Source of the DNA: Carya illinoinensis
Lineage: Eukaryota; Streptophyta; Magnoliopsida; Fagales; Juglandaceae
Length of the DNA stretch: 64,000 nt
Reading direction: 5' to 3'
NCBI RefSeq assembly: GCF_018687715.1
Contig: NC_056758.1
Coordinates: 9,058,501 to 9,122,500 of the forward strand
The position numbers and the translations under genes were made by a program. The notes under the pieces are model-generated. The model searched no databases, was not told the DNA's origin, and saw nothing but the letters and a program-made list of their open reading frames with translations. Shown here piece after piece: positions 35,708-49,100 of this stretch (positions are counted from its first letter, which is position 1; every line of letters starts with the position of its first letter).

Positions 35708-38339
35708 GTATGTACATAGCTTTCTAAACTTTCAAATAATTTTTCCTTAAGTTGTCTATTACCCGTTTTAACATTGGGGGTTGGGGGTATTGATGTAATT
35801 TGAGTTGAATTGTGTACGATTCAGATGTATGTCGCTTTTTATTTTGAATATTTCTACTTTGTAAGATTAGGTTGAAATTTTTATATTGATGCTAGTGGTA
35901 TTTGTTTGAATTGATTTGTCAAATTTTCTTTATAATTTGTCATATCAGGTTGTAATTTAAAGCGATTATTTGGTTAATTAATTTGTCATATTAGGTTGGG
36001 ACTTATATGGTTATTTGGTATAATTCAGGTGAATTGTAATAAGGTTCTAAGTGAGGTGAATATCAAGCAACATTCAGGAACCATCCATTTTACATACCAA
36101 AAGTTTATAACCAAATACAGTCAAAATATATTGGGTCATGTTCAAAATACAAAACGTCATGTTAAATCGCAACTATCCATTTACAACTAACTCCCACCAA
36201 ATACATTTATGGTCCAAGTCAACCAGAAATTATTACAATCGATAACACCCAATACATACACAAAAAGATGCGTGCACATCTATTCTCTACGATTTGCTTT
36301 CCAATTTTCTCCTCTTACTTGTAAAGAACATTCTCTTTTTCATCTAGTTTATCTTCTTCTTCTTCTTCTTCTTCTTCTTTTTTTTTTTTTTTTTTTAACT
36401 TCATACTCGTGCAACAATACATTGTCCTCCCTTTTCTCACTGCTTTCTCTTTTGAACTAATTTTATCCTCTACTAGTTGAAGTATATCTGCCCATATGAA
36501 GAATTGGCACTTTGCTTCTCCCTGCAATACAAAAGGTATATTTGATAGATGTAAGTAAAATATGACTGGTTGGAGTGTAATACAAAACTTATTCAGAATT
36601 TTGATGTTTTACCATGTTGTACTTCGGGCATACGTAAAATTTTCTTCCAGGAGTTTTGTTAGTTCGGGAGGTCTTTAATGGGGCTTTCAAGCCACACCAA
36701 CATGTTAGTGATTCTAAAAAATATCAACTACACATGATGATGCGCTCGATGCCATCACTTATCTAACTCAAACAGTCAGAAAAATGTTAAAGCAGTTCAT
36801 CCATGTTAGTAGAAGTAACCATAATGTGATGTTCCAACAAGCTGTGTAAATGAGGTGACTTTTTATAAACCAAGGCATGCATGATGCAAGGGTAAAATCC
36901 AAGAGCAACTATAGACAACATTTTCAACTCCACTCAATAATTAATCAATCAAAATCACCATAAATATTGTTCAGAATTAATTAATAGTTATGCCTAGCTA
37001 TGCACATATGCATGAGACTATAACTAGAGGTATACATTAGATATATAGAGGTATCATGATGTGTATATGAATCTTGTGTCTATAAGATTTTATATGTAAT
37101 ATGTAAGAGATGCATGGAAGCTTCGATCCCAATCTCCCCAACTCACTATTCCATATGCATGCACGTTAATTTGTGTAGTTTGATGTTGCAGCACAACTAC
37201 CTACACTCATGATGTTGATTAAAATGGAATAATATATATATATAGATACTGGTTTTGCATCATGCATGATCAATTGAACATGAAAAAGTAGTTAGTAATT
37301 ATCAAGATTAATATTAATTCTGCATGATGTTCCACATGATATATAAGCACTTGGGTTTCTATATATATATGAACGGCCTAATACTAGCAACATTTCCCAT
37401 GGAACATTTTCAACAGCAATACCACACTTTTGAATACCAAAATCCAACTTTCAACAGTTAATTCAACAACCTTAGAAACCATCTAACCATATCAATGTCC
37501 GAGCATTAATAATCTAAAAACAAACTTCCAACATTACTAATTAAAGTTGGGTAAAATCCAAGAGCAACTATAGACAACATTTTCAATAGCAATACCACAC
37601 TTTTCAATACAACATTTTCAAGCACACCCGATTTAGAATCCACCATAACTTTCCATAAGGCCTCCCTCTTAGTTTTCAAAGGTTTACTATCACAGTAGGA
37701 TCTTTCATAGATCAATTATAATTCAAAAAGAGCCTATTGGTCATATTTTATTGAGCATCTTGGTCAAAGAGACAAAGTAGGGCAGCCTTAGGCATCAAAA
37801 TTAATCACATTTCCATTCAATGAAAAAACCAAATTGCAGTTCAACAACAAAGCTAACTTTATTATTCCATTTACAATCACTCTATAAACTTCACAGCTTA
37901 AAACATTTGCACAATGGTATAAATTTGTAAGAAGGTTTCATTCTTTTTTCTTTCCCCAGTTCCACAAGGAAATTATGGAAGCTTCATCCATTAAATCTAT
38001 AGTAATTATATATTTAAAAAAAAATTATAGTAATTACTCAATGTAACAAAGTATTGAAGGTAATGATAGTTATAGCATCAATACATATTTATAGCATCAA
38101 TAACCTTGAAAAAAAAAACCATTCCAAAATTTATATTCCAGATGCCCCCAGTCCCACTCACGAGAAAAAAAATACATAACAAACCTAACAGAAACCTAAC
38201 AAAAATCCAACATAAATCCAACACAAATATAGAGTGAGAAAGGGCCTCTCTTATCGTCATGGAGTGGAGTGGAAGATCTTGCACCAACGGGGTTTTCTGT
38301 CACGATTCGGAAGTGAGATGAGCTCTCTATGGATTTGGA

Positions 38340-38640
38340 AGGGCCTCTCTTACAGCCGTGGAGGAGGAAAATGGATCTAGTTTCGGAAGAGAGGAAACGG
38401 GAATGGAGGAGGAGAATGGGTCTGGTTTTGGAAGAGAGGAAATGAAAATGGGTCTCAGGCATGAAATCGTGTTGGGGGAAGGGGGAGGAGAATGGGTCTG
38501 GTTTTGGAAGAGAGGAAACGAGAATGGAGGAGGAGAATGGGTCTAGTTTCTGAAGAGAGGAAATGGGAATGGAGAAGGAGAATGGATCTGGTTTCGGAAG
38601 AGAGGAAACGGGAATAGGTCTCAGGTACAAAATCGTGTTG
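38340..38640. repeat. Minisatellite near the right end of the MULE candidate
   Basis: The phrase GGTCTGGTTTTGGAAGAGAG, followed by GAAA(C/T)G(G/A)(G/A)AATGGAGGAGGAGAAT, recurs about six times with small changes and some longer spacers. On the minus strand it reads as a repeated SSLPKPDPF motif in an open frame (38196-38630), which I regard as a by-product of the repeat. Confidence 0.75.
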
Positions 38641-38759
38641 GGGGGAGGGGGATGGGTTTTCGACCTAAGTGAGGAACCATGACATGGCGGTTAGACTAAG
38701 TTCGCCATGTCACAGTGCGTGGTGTATGCAGAAGGACCGACTTAAGCCTAGACTTTCTC

Positions 38760-38768
38760 ATTATTCAG
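38760..38768. repeat. 9-bp target-site duplication, right copy
   Basis: ATTATTCAG, identical to 34212-34220. Confidence 0.8.
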
Positions 38769-39117
38769 TGAGCATTTAATGTTATCCAAACAATTCCCAT
38801 AAATAGTTATAAACATTATGCAATTCACTTTATACATCTATTTTACTTACACTATAAACGTTAGAGTTCTTAAATCCAAATTACAATAAAATGTCTCCCA
38901 CCATAAATAATTACTGACGCACAAAGGTCCACTGATTATGGTGACATTTATTTGCTTCCTTAGCAGCTGGTGTCTTTCTCTCATGGTGCAGTGAGAAGAA
39001 AATTGGTTCTTTCATAATTTTTTTGAAGGTATAGTTTGCCAAAGATAGTTTTTTTAAGATTGGCATTGTTATTCATCTATTCTTTGTTTTTATTTTTATT
39101 TATTTTTAATGGTTTAT

Positions 39118-39320
39118 GGCTGATGACATTACTCATTTATGGGATAAACCGAGTCTCACAGAATTTAAAAAGCATGAAATTTTAATTGTAGGGGTTGATA
39201 GTTGAGCTATTCTTAAGTGCGGGAAGTGTTGTTTGATTGGCAAAATTATGGCTGATAAGCATAGCAACCGTGAAACTTTCAAAACTACTATGCTCAAAGT
39301 TTGGAAAATTGATACTACCA
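39118..39320 (+). pseudogene. LINE ORF1 N-terminal fragment (DUF4283-type)
   Basis: From ATG at 39118: MADDITHLWDKPSLTEFKKH, a stop after VGVDS, then CLIGKIMADKHSNRETFKTT and MLKVWKI. This is the pattern of the N-terminal DUF4283 region of plant LINE ORF1 (compare CLVGKVISDKPFH in the LINE at 60 kb). After KVWKI the frame passes without a stop into Copia gag coiled-coil sequence. Confidence 0.6.
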
Positions 39321-42300
39321 TTAATGATTTATGTGAAGAAGTGGTCAAACTGAAGAAACTTAACAAGAAGCTGTACAATAAACTCATAGTAGTAGAAAAT
39401 GAAAAAAACAATATTTTAGAAGCATTGAAAATTTTTGTAGTTGAGATATCGAAATTGAAGGTTCAAAAGGATGCACTAGACAAAGAATTAAAGACTTCCC
39501 AAGAGTGCCAACAAAAAATCAGCAACTCAGAAGTTGGATGAGTTGTTAAGTATTCAAAAGTCTAGTTGTGATCATACTAGTTTGGGGTATACAACTTCCC
39601 AAAACAAAAATCCTCAAGTCTCATCATTCACTACCACTATCTCTAAGAATATCGTCTTTGTCATAGGAAGTCAAGTTGTAGATACTCTAAAAGAAGTCAC
39701 TTCAAAGTCAAATTGTCTTGAAAAATCACATGAAAGATCAACCTCAAAGAAGTTGAACCGAGGCAAGTTTGTTCCTATTTGTCATTATTGTGGTATTTCT
39801 AGTCGTATAAGTTCATATTATTTTAATTTGAATAAAGTACAGAAAAGTAGAGATGAAAGAAAATCAAAGAATAAGAGAAAGACGCCTGAGAATTAGGTTT
39901 AAGAGTTGAGTCATCAAATAACCTCAATAAGCTTAAGCTTGGTGAATTATCAGGATTTTGTCTTCACAACAAAGAAAAGATCATATAAATTGGTGTTAAT
40001 GAAAAATATAACTCAAAACTTAAACCAAAATGGGTGGTCAAAGAGGATGCCATATGTTTAGTTACTCACATAGCCCTTAAGTCAATGGACAATTACTTTT
40101 GGTACCTGGAAAGTGCATGCTCGAGACATATGTCCAGTGACAAGATATTTTTAAGAAGATTGAGTTGAGTAGTGGAGGCACTATGACTTTTGGAGATGGT
40201 AGCAAATCCATTATTGAAGGAAAATGGAATGTTGAAATACCTGGACTACCTATTCTTCATAAAATTTTATTTATTAATGGTTTTAAAAGTTAACTTGCTA
40301 AGTATTTATTAATTTTGTGATGATAATATTTCTATACAGTTTTTAAAAAATAAGTGCAACGTTTACAACAAAGCTGGAGAATGGATCTTGAAGGGCACTA
40401 AAACATCTGACAATTGCTATGGAGTTTTCTTAACATCCTAATTGTATTGCCATAGAAATCTATTGGATGAAACTGAGCTTTGGCACCAACAACTTGGTCA
40501 TATCAATTTTAGATTTTTATCAAAATTTCAAAAAAAGAAGCTGTTGTAGTTTTGCCTAAGTCTCTTAAGGTCAAGAAAATAATCTGTAGACCATGCCAAG
40601 AGGAAAAACAAACAAGAGCATAACACAATTTTAGACATTCTCACCTCTCGGCCACTTGAGCTACTTCACATGGAGTTGATGGGTCCAACACAAACCGAAA
40701 GCTCGGGTGAAAAGAAGTATATCATAGTTATCGTGGATGACTTTTCCAAATTTACTTGCATCATCCTCTTTTCAGAGAAAAATATGAAGCATTTGACCTT
40801 GCCAAAAAGCTGTTCAAGGGACTACAAATAGAGAATGATCTTTCTATCTCTAGAATTCGTACTGATCATGGTAAGGAATTTGAGAATACCAATTGTTCCT
40901 CTTTTTGTGATAAACAGGGCATTCACCAAAAATTTTATACTCCTATCACTCCTCAACAAAATGGAGTGTTAGAAAGAAAAAGTAGGGCTATTCAAGAGAT
41001 GGCATGAACCATGTTGAGCAACAAGAAGATGACTTTGCATTTTTTGGAAGAAGCCATGAATACGGCGACTCACATCCTAAATAGAATTGTTCTAAGGCCC
41101 AGCACCAGAAGTACCTTATGACTTGTGGAAAAATAAAAAACCCACTGTCAAGTATTTTAGAGTCTTTAGTAGTAAATGCTACATCTTGCGAGATTTTGAA
41201 AGCTCACATAAACTTGATAGCAAGAGTGATGTATGAGTGTTTTTTGGATATTCATCAAATAGCAAGGCTCATAGAGTCTACAACCTACAGACAAAAATGG
41301 TCATGGAATCTGTCATTGTGGTTGTAGATGATGTTTCAGTTGAGACTATTAAAAAGGGAACTTGAAAACTTAGAAGAGATAGGCTGAGTTTTGGAAGAGT
41401 GTGTACAAGAGAAAAGTGATGAAGACCACATGGGACAAACTCCTTAAAATTCTTCTCCTCCATAGGATAAAGAACCCTCCTCAAGAGTTACACACAATCA
41501 TCTAAGAGAGAACATTCTTGGTAAGCTGGATGAAGGTATAAGACTTTGAAAAAGAATGCTTAATCAAGTTTCTTTTGTGTGTTATTTATTCCAGGTTGAA
41601 ACCAATAAAGTTAAGGAAGCCTTGAATGATGAAAGTTGGGATGCCATGCATGAAAAGCTTCACCAATTCATAAGAAATTATGTTTGGGAGTTAGTTCATA
41701 GACCTGAAATTACAATATCATTGAAATCAAGTAGATGTTCAAGAACAAGTCAAATGAACATAGAACCATTGTGAAAAAACAAAGCTAGGCTGATTGCACA
41801 AGGTTCACACAAGTTGAGGGAATTTACATTGATGAAAACTTTGCCTCAGTTGCTTGTCATCTAAACTTCAAGTTATATCAAATGGATGTCAATCGTGCAT
41901 TTTTAAATGGTTTTTTACAAGAAGATGTATATGTTGAACAACCTGAAGGCTTCATTAATCACCTCTGTCTTGACCGTGTTTACAGGTTAAAGAAACCTCT
42001 CTATGGGTTGAAACAAGCACCCCATGCTTGGTATGAAAGACTAATACCTTATTTACTTGAATATGGCTTTACTAGAGGACAAGTTGATAGGACTCTCTTC
42101 ATCGAAAAATCTGGTATGCAATTGCTCATTCCTCAAATTTATGTTGATGATATTATGTTTAGAGAAACACTTGATTCTATCTCATATGATTTTGCTTCTA
42201 ACATGAAATCTAAATTCGATATGAATATATTAGTGAGTTAAAATTCTTCTCAGGCATACAAGTACAACAATTTGAAGAATGAATTTTTCTTTTACAATCT

Positions 42301-43030
42301 AAGTATGCTAGAGAGCTTGTTAAGACGTTTAGCATGGAAGGCAAAAGTCATGCTCATACTCCCATGAGCACATTAGTAAAAATCAGTACAAATCCTACAA
42401 GTAAAAATGTTGACCCTACTCTTTATAGAAGCATGATAAGAAGTCTTCTCTACATTATAGCTAGTAGACCCGATATAGCCTTTAGTGTTGGTATATGTAC
42501 TAGGTTTTAACATAATCCTAAAGAATCTCATCTCACAATGGTAAAAAGAATAATTAAATATCGAAGTACAACTATTGATTATGAGATTTGGTATTCTAAG
42601 GACCCTAACTTGGCAATAGTAGGCTATTTGAATGCAGATTGGTCTGGAAATGCGGATGATAGAAAGAGTACTTTTGGAGGGTGTTTTTATATAGGTAACA
42701 ATCTTGTAACTTGGAGGAGCAAAAAGCAAAATTCGATTTCCTTATCTATAATTGAAGCCGAGTATATAGCAGCGATAAGTTGTTGCACACAATTGATTTT
42801 GATGAAAATTATGCTTCAAGATTATGGATTCTCTCAATATATTATGAATATTTATTGTGAAAACTCAAGTGTAATTAGTATATCTAAGAATCCTGTTCAT
42901 CACTCTAAGACTAAGCATATAGATATTAGACATCATTTTATTAGAGACTTGATTGAGTTTAAGATAGTGTCTTTAGATCATATGTCTACTGAGTATCAAT
43001 TGGCTAACTTGTTTACTAAAAACCATTAGA
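39320..43030 (+). mobile_element. Decayed Ty1/Copia retrotransposon (gag-PR-IN-RT-RNase H)
   Basis: Domain order is that of Copia. Gag: coiled coil (39330-39541) and a degenerate zinc knuckle near 39778 (CHYCGISSRISSYY, lacking His and the last Cys). Protease near 40100: WYLESACSRHM, with LESA where active enzymes have LDSG. Pre-integrase: LWHQQLGHINF near 40480. Integrase: VDDFSKFT, RTDHGKEF and GVLERK give the D, D, E residues across a frameshift (40680-41007). RT: MDVNRAFLNGFLQEDVYVEQ, YGLKQAPHAWYERL and the YVDD box (41882-42241). RNase H: DRKSTFGGCFY and EAEYIAA (42538-43029). Stops and frameshifts abound and no LTRs are visible, so it is dead. The motifs resemble Sirevirus-type elements; that is inference. 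Confidence 0.88.
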
Positions 43031-43964
43031 TAGTTTAAGGTTTGACTTAAAAAAAAAAGTCATAGGTGTGTGTGACATTAAAAGTGATAGGCAAACTTGC
43101 ATTTTTTTTTTATTTGCACTTTTCTACGCATCACTACTCTAGTACATGCATTTTATATTTTATTTTATTTTTTTGTTTTGTTTTGTTTTCAGTTTTACAT
43201 CATTTTACATTTTTATAGTTTGTTTCTCAATTTTATTTTTGTTCAGTTGAACAAAGTTCATAATTAGTGTGCTAAGTCTTAAGTACTCGGGTCTTCACAC
43301 TTCCTATATTTGGAAATGAAGCCAAAGTTTTGAATTCCATTTCAATGGGTGAATTTGTTAAAATACTGAAATGAAATATTTCAGTATTGGTCTATTTTGG
43401 TATACCATTTCGGGATTGTTATATGAATAAATTATGTATATATATAGAAAAATTATATTATAAAATAATATCTATACAAGTTATAAAACTATACATACCT
43501 GAAAATTTTAAAAATACCTCTCAATATAAGTCTTAAAAATATACATACTTAAAAAACTCAATAACTTTTCATTCATCTAGTAACATATAAAAAAAAAAAT
43601 TCATCTTGTTGGTGAAGACAATTATATTTTATATATGATTGGATTTGAAAGAAGTTTTATGCATCAGTGAATGCTTACTCTTGTCATCTACAAAGAGAGG
43701 GAAAAAGGAAAAATAAAAAAATACATAGAGAATTATGTGAGTAATAGGTACCCAATGCCTTGTCATGTTTTTTAGGGACTAAATTGACTATTTTTGAACC
43801 CTTAAAAAATATTGTACGAAAGTGAACTAAAACAAAAAAAAAAACAGTAGAACAAAATTTGCCGGTGGGTATTAAACTTTGAATTTAATGGACAAGGCGA
43901 TGGAGGCCTACTTGGGAGTGGGTCCAAGTGAGACAGAGAGAGGGAGATACTTTTCTTTCGGAGG
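43031..43964. other. Non-coding stretch after the Copia element
   Basis: T-rich sequence that may be the 3' untranslated part of the Copia element, then an AT-rich segment around TGAAATATTTCAGTATTGG (43375) whose ACCGAAATAC-type motif returns inverted near 44340. That suggests another small element. No gene is seen. Confidence 0.35.
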
Positions 43965-44108
43965 TATGTTTTGGTTCCTTTCAGCATTTCGATGAGCTTC
44001 TCTCATATGCTAGAACGTTGACCACCGTATCCCCGGAGATATGTTTTGGTTCCTTTCAACATTTCGATGAGCTTCTCCCATATGCCAGAACGTTGACCAC
44101 CGTATCCG
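43965..44108. repeat. 75-bp tandem duplication
   Basis: TATGTTTTGGTTCCTTTC begins at 43965 and again at 44040. The two copies run through GCATTTCGATGAGCTTCTC and GAACGTTGACCACCGTATCC with only a few differences. Confidence 0.85.
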
Positions 44109-45615
44109 ACAAAATATTTCGTATGAGTAACAAGTTTTCATTTTACTATTGCCTTTTTTTTGTTATAATTTTTATTATTCTCTTGTAACGTAACCTTTAG
44201 ATCTTCATTTTCAAGCCTTTAGAGAGAGAGAGAACGAGATGCCACAGGATTGAAAAAAGAGATGACACTTTTACAAATTTATTTATTCTTTTTCTGATTA
44301 TTTACCAAATTGTCATTTAAATATGTTCATTAGGCTGAAATACCGAAATACAGTCAAAAGTTCCTATTCAAAAAGGTCGGAATTTGATCAGAAATGGATG
44401 AGCCCATTAAATCCTATATCGGTTTTTATTTTGGCACGAAAAATTTCAGGCAGAATGGAAAGAAATTAAAAACTTTGGATGAAGCACCTCTCTATTTTTG
44501 TGCAGTCCACAATGTGGGTATAGACCTTATGGTTCATTTTGCCAAAGTCAAATCGTAAGAAACTTATTTTTACATATGTTTTTTTTCATTACGTATGTTT
44601 CATAAAGTTTTATAGATGTTGTCCAATGAAAAAGTCTATACCTTAAATTGACTAATTCTAATTGAACTTAGTACTAAAAAGCAAGAAATCTCCCCCTAGC
44701 CGGACATAAATGTTTGAACCATATAGAAAAAATCAATATTTTTTATTGAAAAAAAAAAGACACATCCTATACACATCTGTTGCTTAAGTCCTTGTAAAAA
44801 ACACAAAAAAAAAAAATTATAACTTTAGTTCGACGCTACCACCTAGGTGCCGGATCTAGTAAATCCAAATCCAGCACTAGGTAGGTGTCGTATCTTCCTA
44901 GATCTAGCTAGTTTGGTGCCACAAAAGCACCAAATCCAAATGTTCTGATCGGTTTTGTATAGTCTAATTGCCACTCAAGTATTTTTTTTTTTTTTTCTTT
45001 TTTTTTTTTCAAAAAAAAAAAAATTGCCACTCAAGTACCGTACCGGATGGTCTACCACCATACCGAAGGTGATAGCAGACCACCGACAAAAAGGCCCTAA
45101 TATACAATAGGTCAAATTTCCCCTAATCTAAACTTTCAAATATCAAAAAGTAGATGCAAGAGGAATGCTGGCAAACCCTACACAACATTTGGATAGAAAT
45201 CAATCCAAACTGTTTGAATAATAAATTTAATAAATTGACATAGAATAATAACTGAATAAAATACTATATTTTAATATTATTAAATTTGAATATTATGTTA
45301 AAATTTAAAAAAATTGAATTATTTATTTTATTTTGTATTAAAATTTGAAAAAGCTCAATCCAGTCATTGCCACTCAACCATCACGTACCATCACCAAGAA
45401 CTCGACAGGCTAGAAGTTATAAAGAAGCGAAACACAATCCTCCCAACCATATTTTGGCAGGCAAGTATTTTTAAGTATCAAATCATTAATAAGTCGTAAG
45501 ATGGTCGTGTTGCTCCGACTAGGAGCAAAATGCAATTGAGAAAAATACATAAATCCGTTCTTGAATCACACTGTTTGAGTTTCAAATATGCCCAGATATT
45601 TCTCCATGAGAGTTA
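44109..45615. other. Gene-free stretch downstream of PIN1
   Basis: Contains an inverted fragment of the CCGAAAT element (about 44335-44480), T/A runs near 44980-45022, CTAGGTG/CACCTAGG inverted phrases near 44840-44890, and a decayed Tourist-like MITE (about 45190-45360). The last few hundred bases should include the PIN1 3' untranslated region. Confidence 0.35.
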
Positions 45616-46151
45616 TCAACCAGTTCTCAGGATAATGTGGACTCCACTGTCAGTATCCACAATGTCACTTATCTCGCCCACCTTAAGAGCATATGTTGCT
45701 TCTTCAAAAGGCTTCTGCATCTGGCCTCGGCCAAAAGGACCTGCAGCAATATTTAACATAAAGCAATATTTAAGAGCAATGCAAGAGGCGATATCCAGTC
45801 CAGGTGAACCATATGTAACTATTAGTATATCAAAGAGAGAAACTTAAAAAATATGAAAATATGTCATGGGCATACAAATTTACTGGCAGTCTTTAAGGTA
45901 TGTGTCCCGTGTGCAAATTATCAGGCACAACTTGCATATATAAATACTTGGGATCTCATATCTCTCTTTTTCATATCAGGTACTAACCAATAAATGGGAA
46001 AGAAAACCAACACGCAGAGAGGCATGGGACACAAGGTAGATTGAAAGAGATAAGTCACTAGAATTATATATAACGCAATTAATTGACTTCTTTTTATGAG
46101 TAAGACGAAATTTTATTGATAATGAAAGAGGATGTTACCCCGGTATACAGG

Positions 46152-46182
<31 letters not shown>

Positions 46183-49100
46183 TCCACTTAACAACTAAGA
46201 TCACTTCTTGTATTTCAAGCATGTTGATAACACAAAAATTTTTTAAAAAAAAGGGCTGCCACAAAACTATAGACGGTATTTTAACTACCGCCATAAAAAC
46301 ATATCATTACAACTACTTTTTTTATTCATTCAAGAATTTCAAACAAGAACCTGAAATTTCATGACAAACCCACCCCCAACCCCAGCGTTGGCAGCAATGC
46401 TAGTCTTCATCTTTGATCTTGTCATGTCCAATCACGAGTGCTGATATAATACATTTAAAGTGGTTTCATATGTCACCATTTAAATGGACAGCCACTAATA
46501 ATGTATCACATTAATAAGTGTGACTGAAAATGACAAATTTAGAATGAAAAGGAGCATTTCTAAAGAAAGAATAATCTTAACTACAATATTATATTATGAG
46601 TGCTGCTAAGGTGCCGCCCAATGGTGATCGCTGGATGTGCCCCAAGCAAAATTCACTTTTTTAATTTTATAATTTTTCTTATTTATACTTTTTTAACATT
46701 TTTAAAAAATATATAAAAAGAAAAATATCAATATAGTCACTTCCTTAATTAGTAAATAAAAGAAAATTAAAAAAAAAAATTAAATGCATGAGCGATTAAA
46801 ATGAGAGGGCAAAATGGAGAGGCATAGTAGCATTATTCTTATATTATTAGACCGAAAGAGAGGCAAATACAGAAAACTGCTGGAAACTGGTTTTTGATAC
46901 AAAAGGGAAAAAAAAACTTTGAAAGCAAGTTAGATGAAAAGATTGCTAGCCCAAATTGAAAGAAAAGTAATATTGGAACTAAGAAAATTTCACTTAAAAA
47001 CAAAAAGTAAAAAAATAAAATGTAATGTAATAACGCATATGCCCAATCACTAAATAACAAAGGAAATCACTTATGTTAGCTAAAATTTGCGCATTCCTGA
47101 GGTAGGAAGGATGTAATACACAAAGGGTGATCCAAGCCACAACTGGGCCTATACTCCAAAAGAACTAGTCAAATTGTATAATTGATACCACTCTAAAAGG
47201 GCAAAAACTTCTCATTTCCAAGCAACGTGGGATCTTATACACTACCTACCCTTATCACTCAGTAGGGTATCACAATCTTCCCCCCTTAAATTCCCGAAGC
47301 CCTCGTTGGGCCCATTTGTCGTGGGTGGTAGGCTCAAGTCCTACATTTTTAGTTGGAATAGGTTCTAATACTGTTGTAACACCCAGATTTTCGTGGCTAT
47401 TGAATTCAAAGATTTTAACCAAATTCAAACTAAAAACGAAGTTCACAATAAAATTAAGTCATCACCACACTTAACAGTTATACCCAACTAGAGAGTACAA
47501 AAGTTATCCAACACATATTCTTCTTGCCCTTGAATTCATTTAAACATTTTTTTAAAAATCATGTTTTAACCAATCTCTCTAAGCTCGAGAATACAAAAAT
47601 ATACACCTACACATTTATTTAATATAATCGCTCTAATTAAAGATCATTAACACCAAAATATATGGTTTCTCTTATGCCAATATTGGTTTGCCTATAAGAA
47701 AATCAAACCACATAAAAAGAAATACCCAAAGCTGTAAACTGAATACATGTTCTTCCAAAGATTTCATACGTAATAACGGGTTGTACATACACTAAGTTTT
47801 AGATTACTCATAATGCACCTACATCAAAACTCAATTTCTTATTTCCAAGAAAACCAAAACCCTACCAAACAAATCATTGCTCCAAATATGTACAAAACTA
47901 ATTCCAAACTCTTACCCAAATCGCATGCCGTACTGACCAAAATACATTCCAAACAAATAAGCAACTTACATCAATGAAAATTACACAATCAACACCAACA
48001 ATCAAATTAAAATAAACTAACTACATGAGGATTGACCAAAACGTGGAGAACTAGAGAGAGTAGCAAACACAAAATGAGAAGAGATAAATGGTGTGATTCA
48101 TTCTATGCCTATTTATAGGGAAGAATCCCATTATTTCGATCAGTTGTTCAGCATTCCCAGAGTAAATTTCGTGCATTACGATCAGCTACATTAACCTCAT
48201 CGTGATGAAGTTAGTGCCAAAAAATACTTGGGCTCCTCGCAATAATTATGAGAGAGACTTTTTAGAAGAGCTATTGTTGCAAATGGGTGGATTTTGTAGC
48301 AGCTTGAGAGGGGAACAATATGAAGAATAAGGGTTGCGGACACAAGGGGCTTTTCCATTCAAGTTGGATGAAGATTAAACCTAGGGTTAAACTCAACATT
48401 TCACATAGACACACAACCCTCTTGTTTTTTTCAGAGACCGTCTAGGTACAGTCCCCAAGTGGGACTGGGGGACTGCATGAGCATGAATGAAGTACAATTA
48501 CCGAAATACCAATAAATTCTCTCAATTTACACAAATGCCCTGAGCCCCTGTTTTCATTTTCTCCAGCCCCTATTTAGCATCGTTTCCACACGATCTCTGT
48601 CTACAATCTCTATGCTTTACTCGTTCGTTTCGTGTTTCTCTGCCCTCAATCTTTGTGCTTTATTGCTTCTGCTTGTGGAAAAAATTTATTGTAAATGATT
48701 CTGCCTTCCCGAGAAAATTTTCCTGCTGGAAGTTTTGCTTCAATGGCAAATCTCATCAAAACCCACAAGTCATACACACACACACACACACGTGTTTATG
48801 GCCCCAAACCACCTGCTCTATGCTGTAAACTCTCATGCTTTTTTACTGTATTTTTTTGTTAATCTTGCTAATTCTAAACCCAGGCTGTCGATCTAGTAGT
48901 AATCATTCAATTTATCTTTAATGGGATCCATGCATTATTATCACAAAACTACAATTGCAATACATTTTTTTTTTTTTTTTTAGATTCTCCAAACTTTTAT
49001 TCACTTTTCTACGTTCAAATATGGTTAAGATCAACAGCTGGCACTGGCTAATTGGATACATATATAAAAGTTCTCAGTTTCCAAGGGAGAAGGGGGAAGA

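Larger units (their letters stand above)
34221..38759 (+). mobile_element. Mutator-like element (MULE) candidate, 4.5 kb
   Basis: A 9-bp direct repeat (ATTATTCAG) flanks a segment whose first and last 58 bp or so are imperfect inverted copies. The left end begins GAGTAATTCTACACTTAAG and the reverse of the right end begins GAGAAAGTCTAGGCTTAAG; both go on to CACCACACACTG / CACCACGCACTG. A 9-bp duplication with long inverted ends is the hallmark of Mutator-type transposons. No complete transposase is seen. The interior has three spliceable exons at 35219-35707, a TTC/T tract (36350-36397) and a minisatellite near the right end. It is either a deletion derivative or a gene-fragment carrier (Pack-MULE). 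Confidence 0.7.

Noticed and set aside
38196..38630. 144-codon minus-strand frame with SSLPKPDPF repeats
   Set aside because: Produced by a minisatellite whose unit happens to stay open; no domain and no start context.
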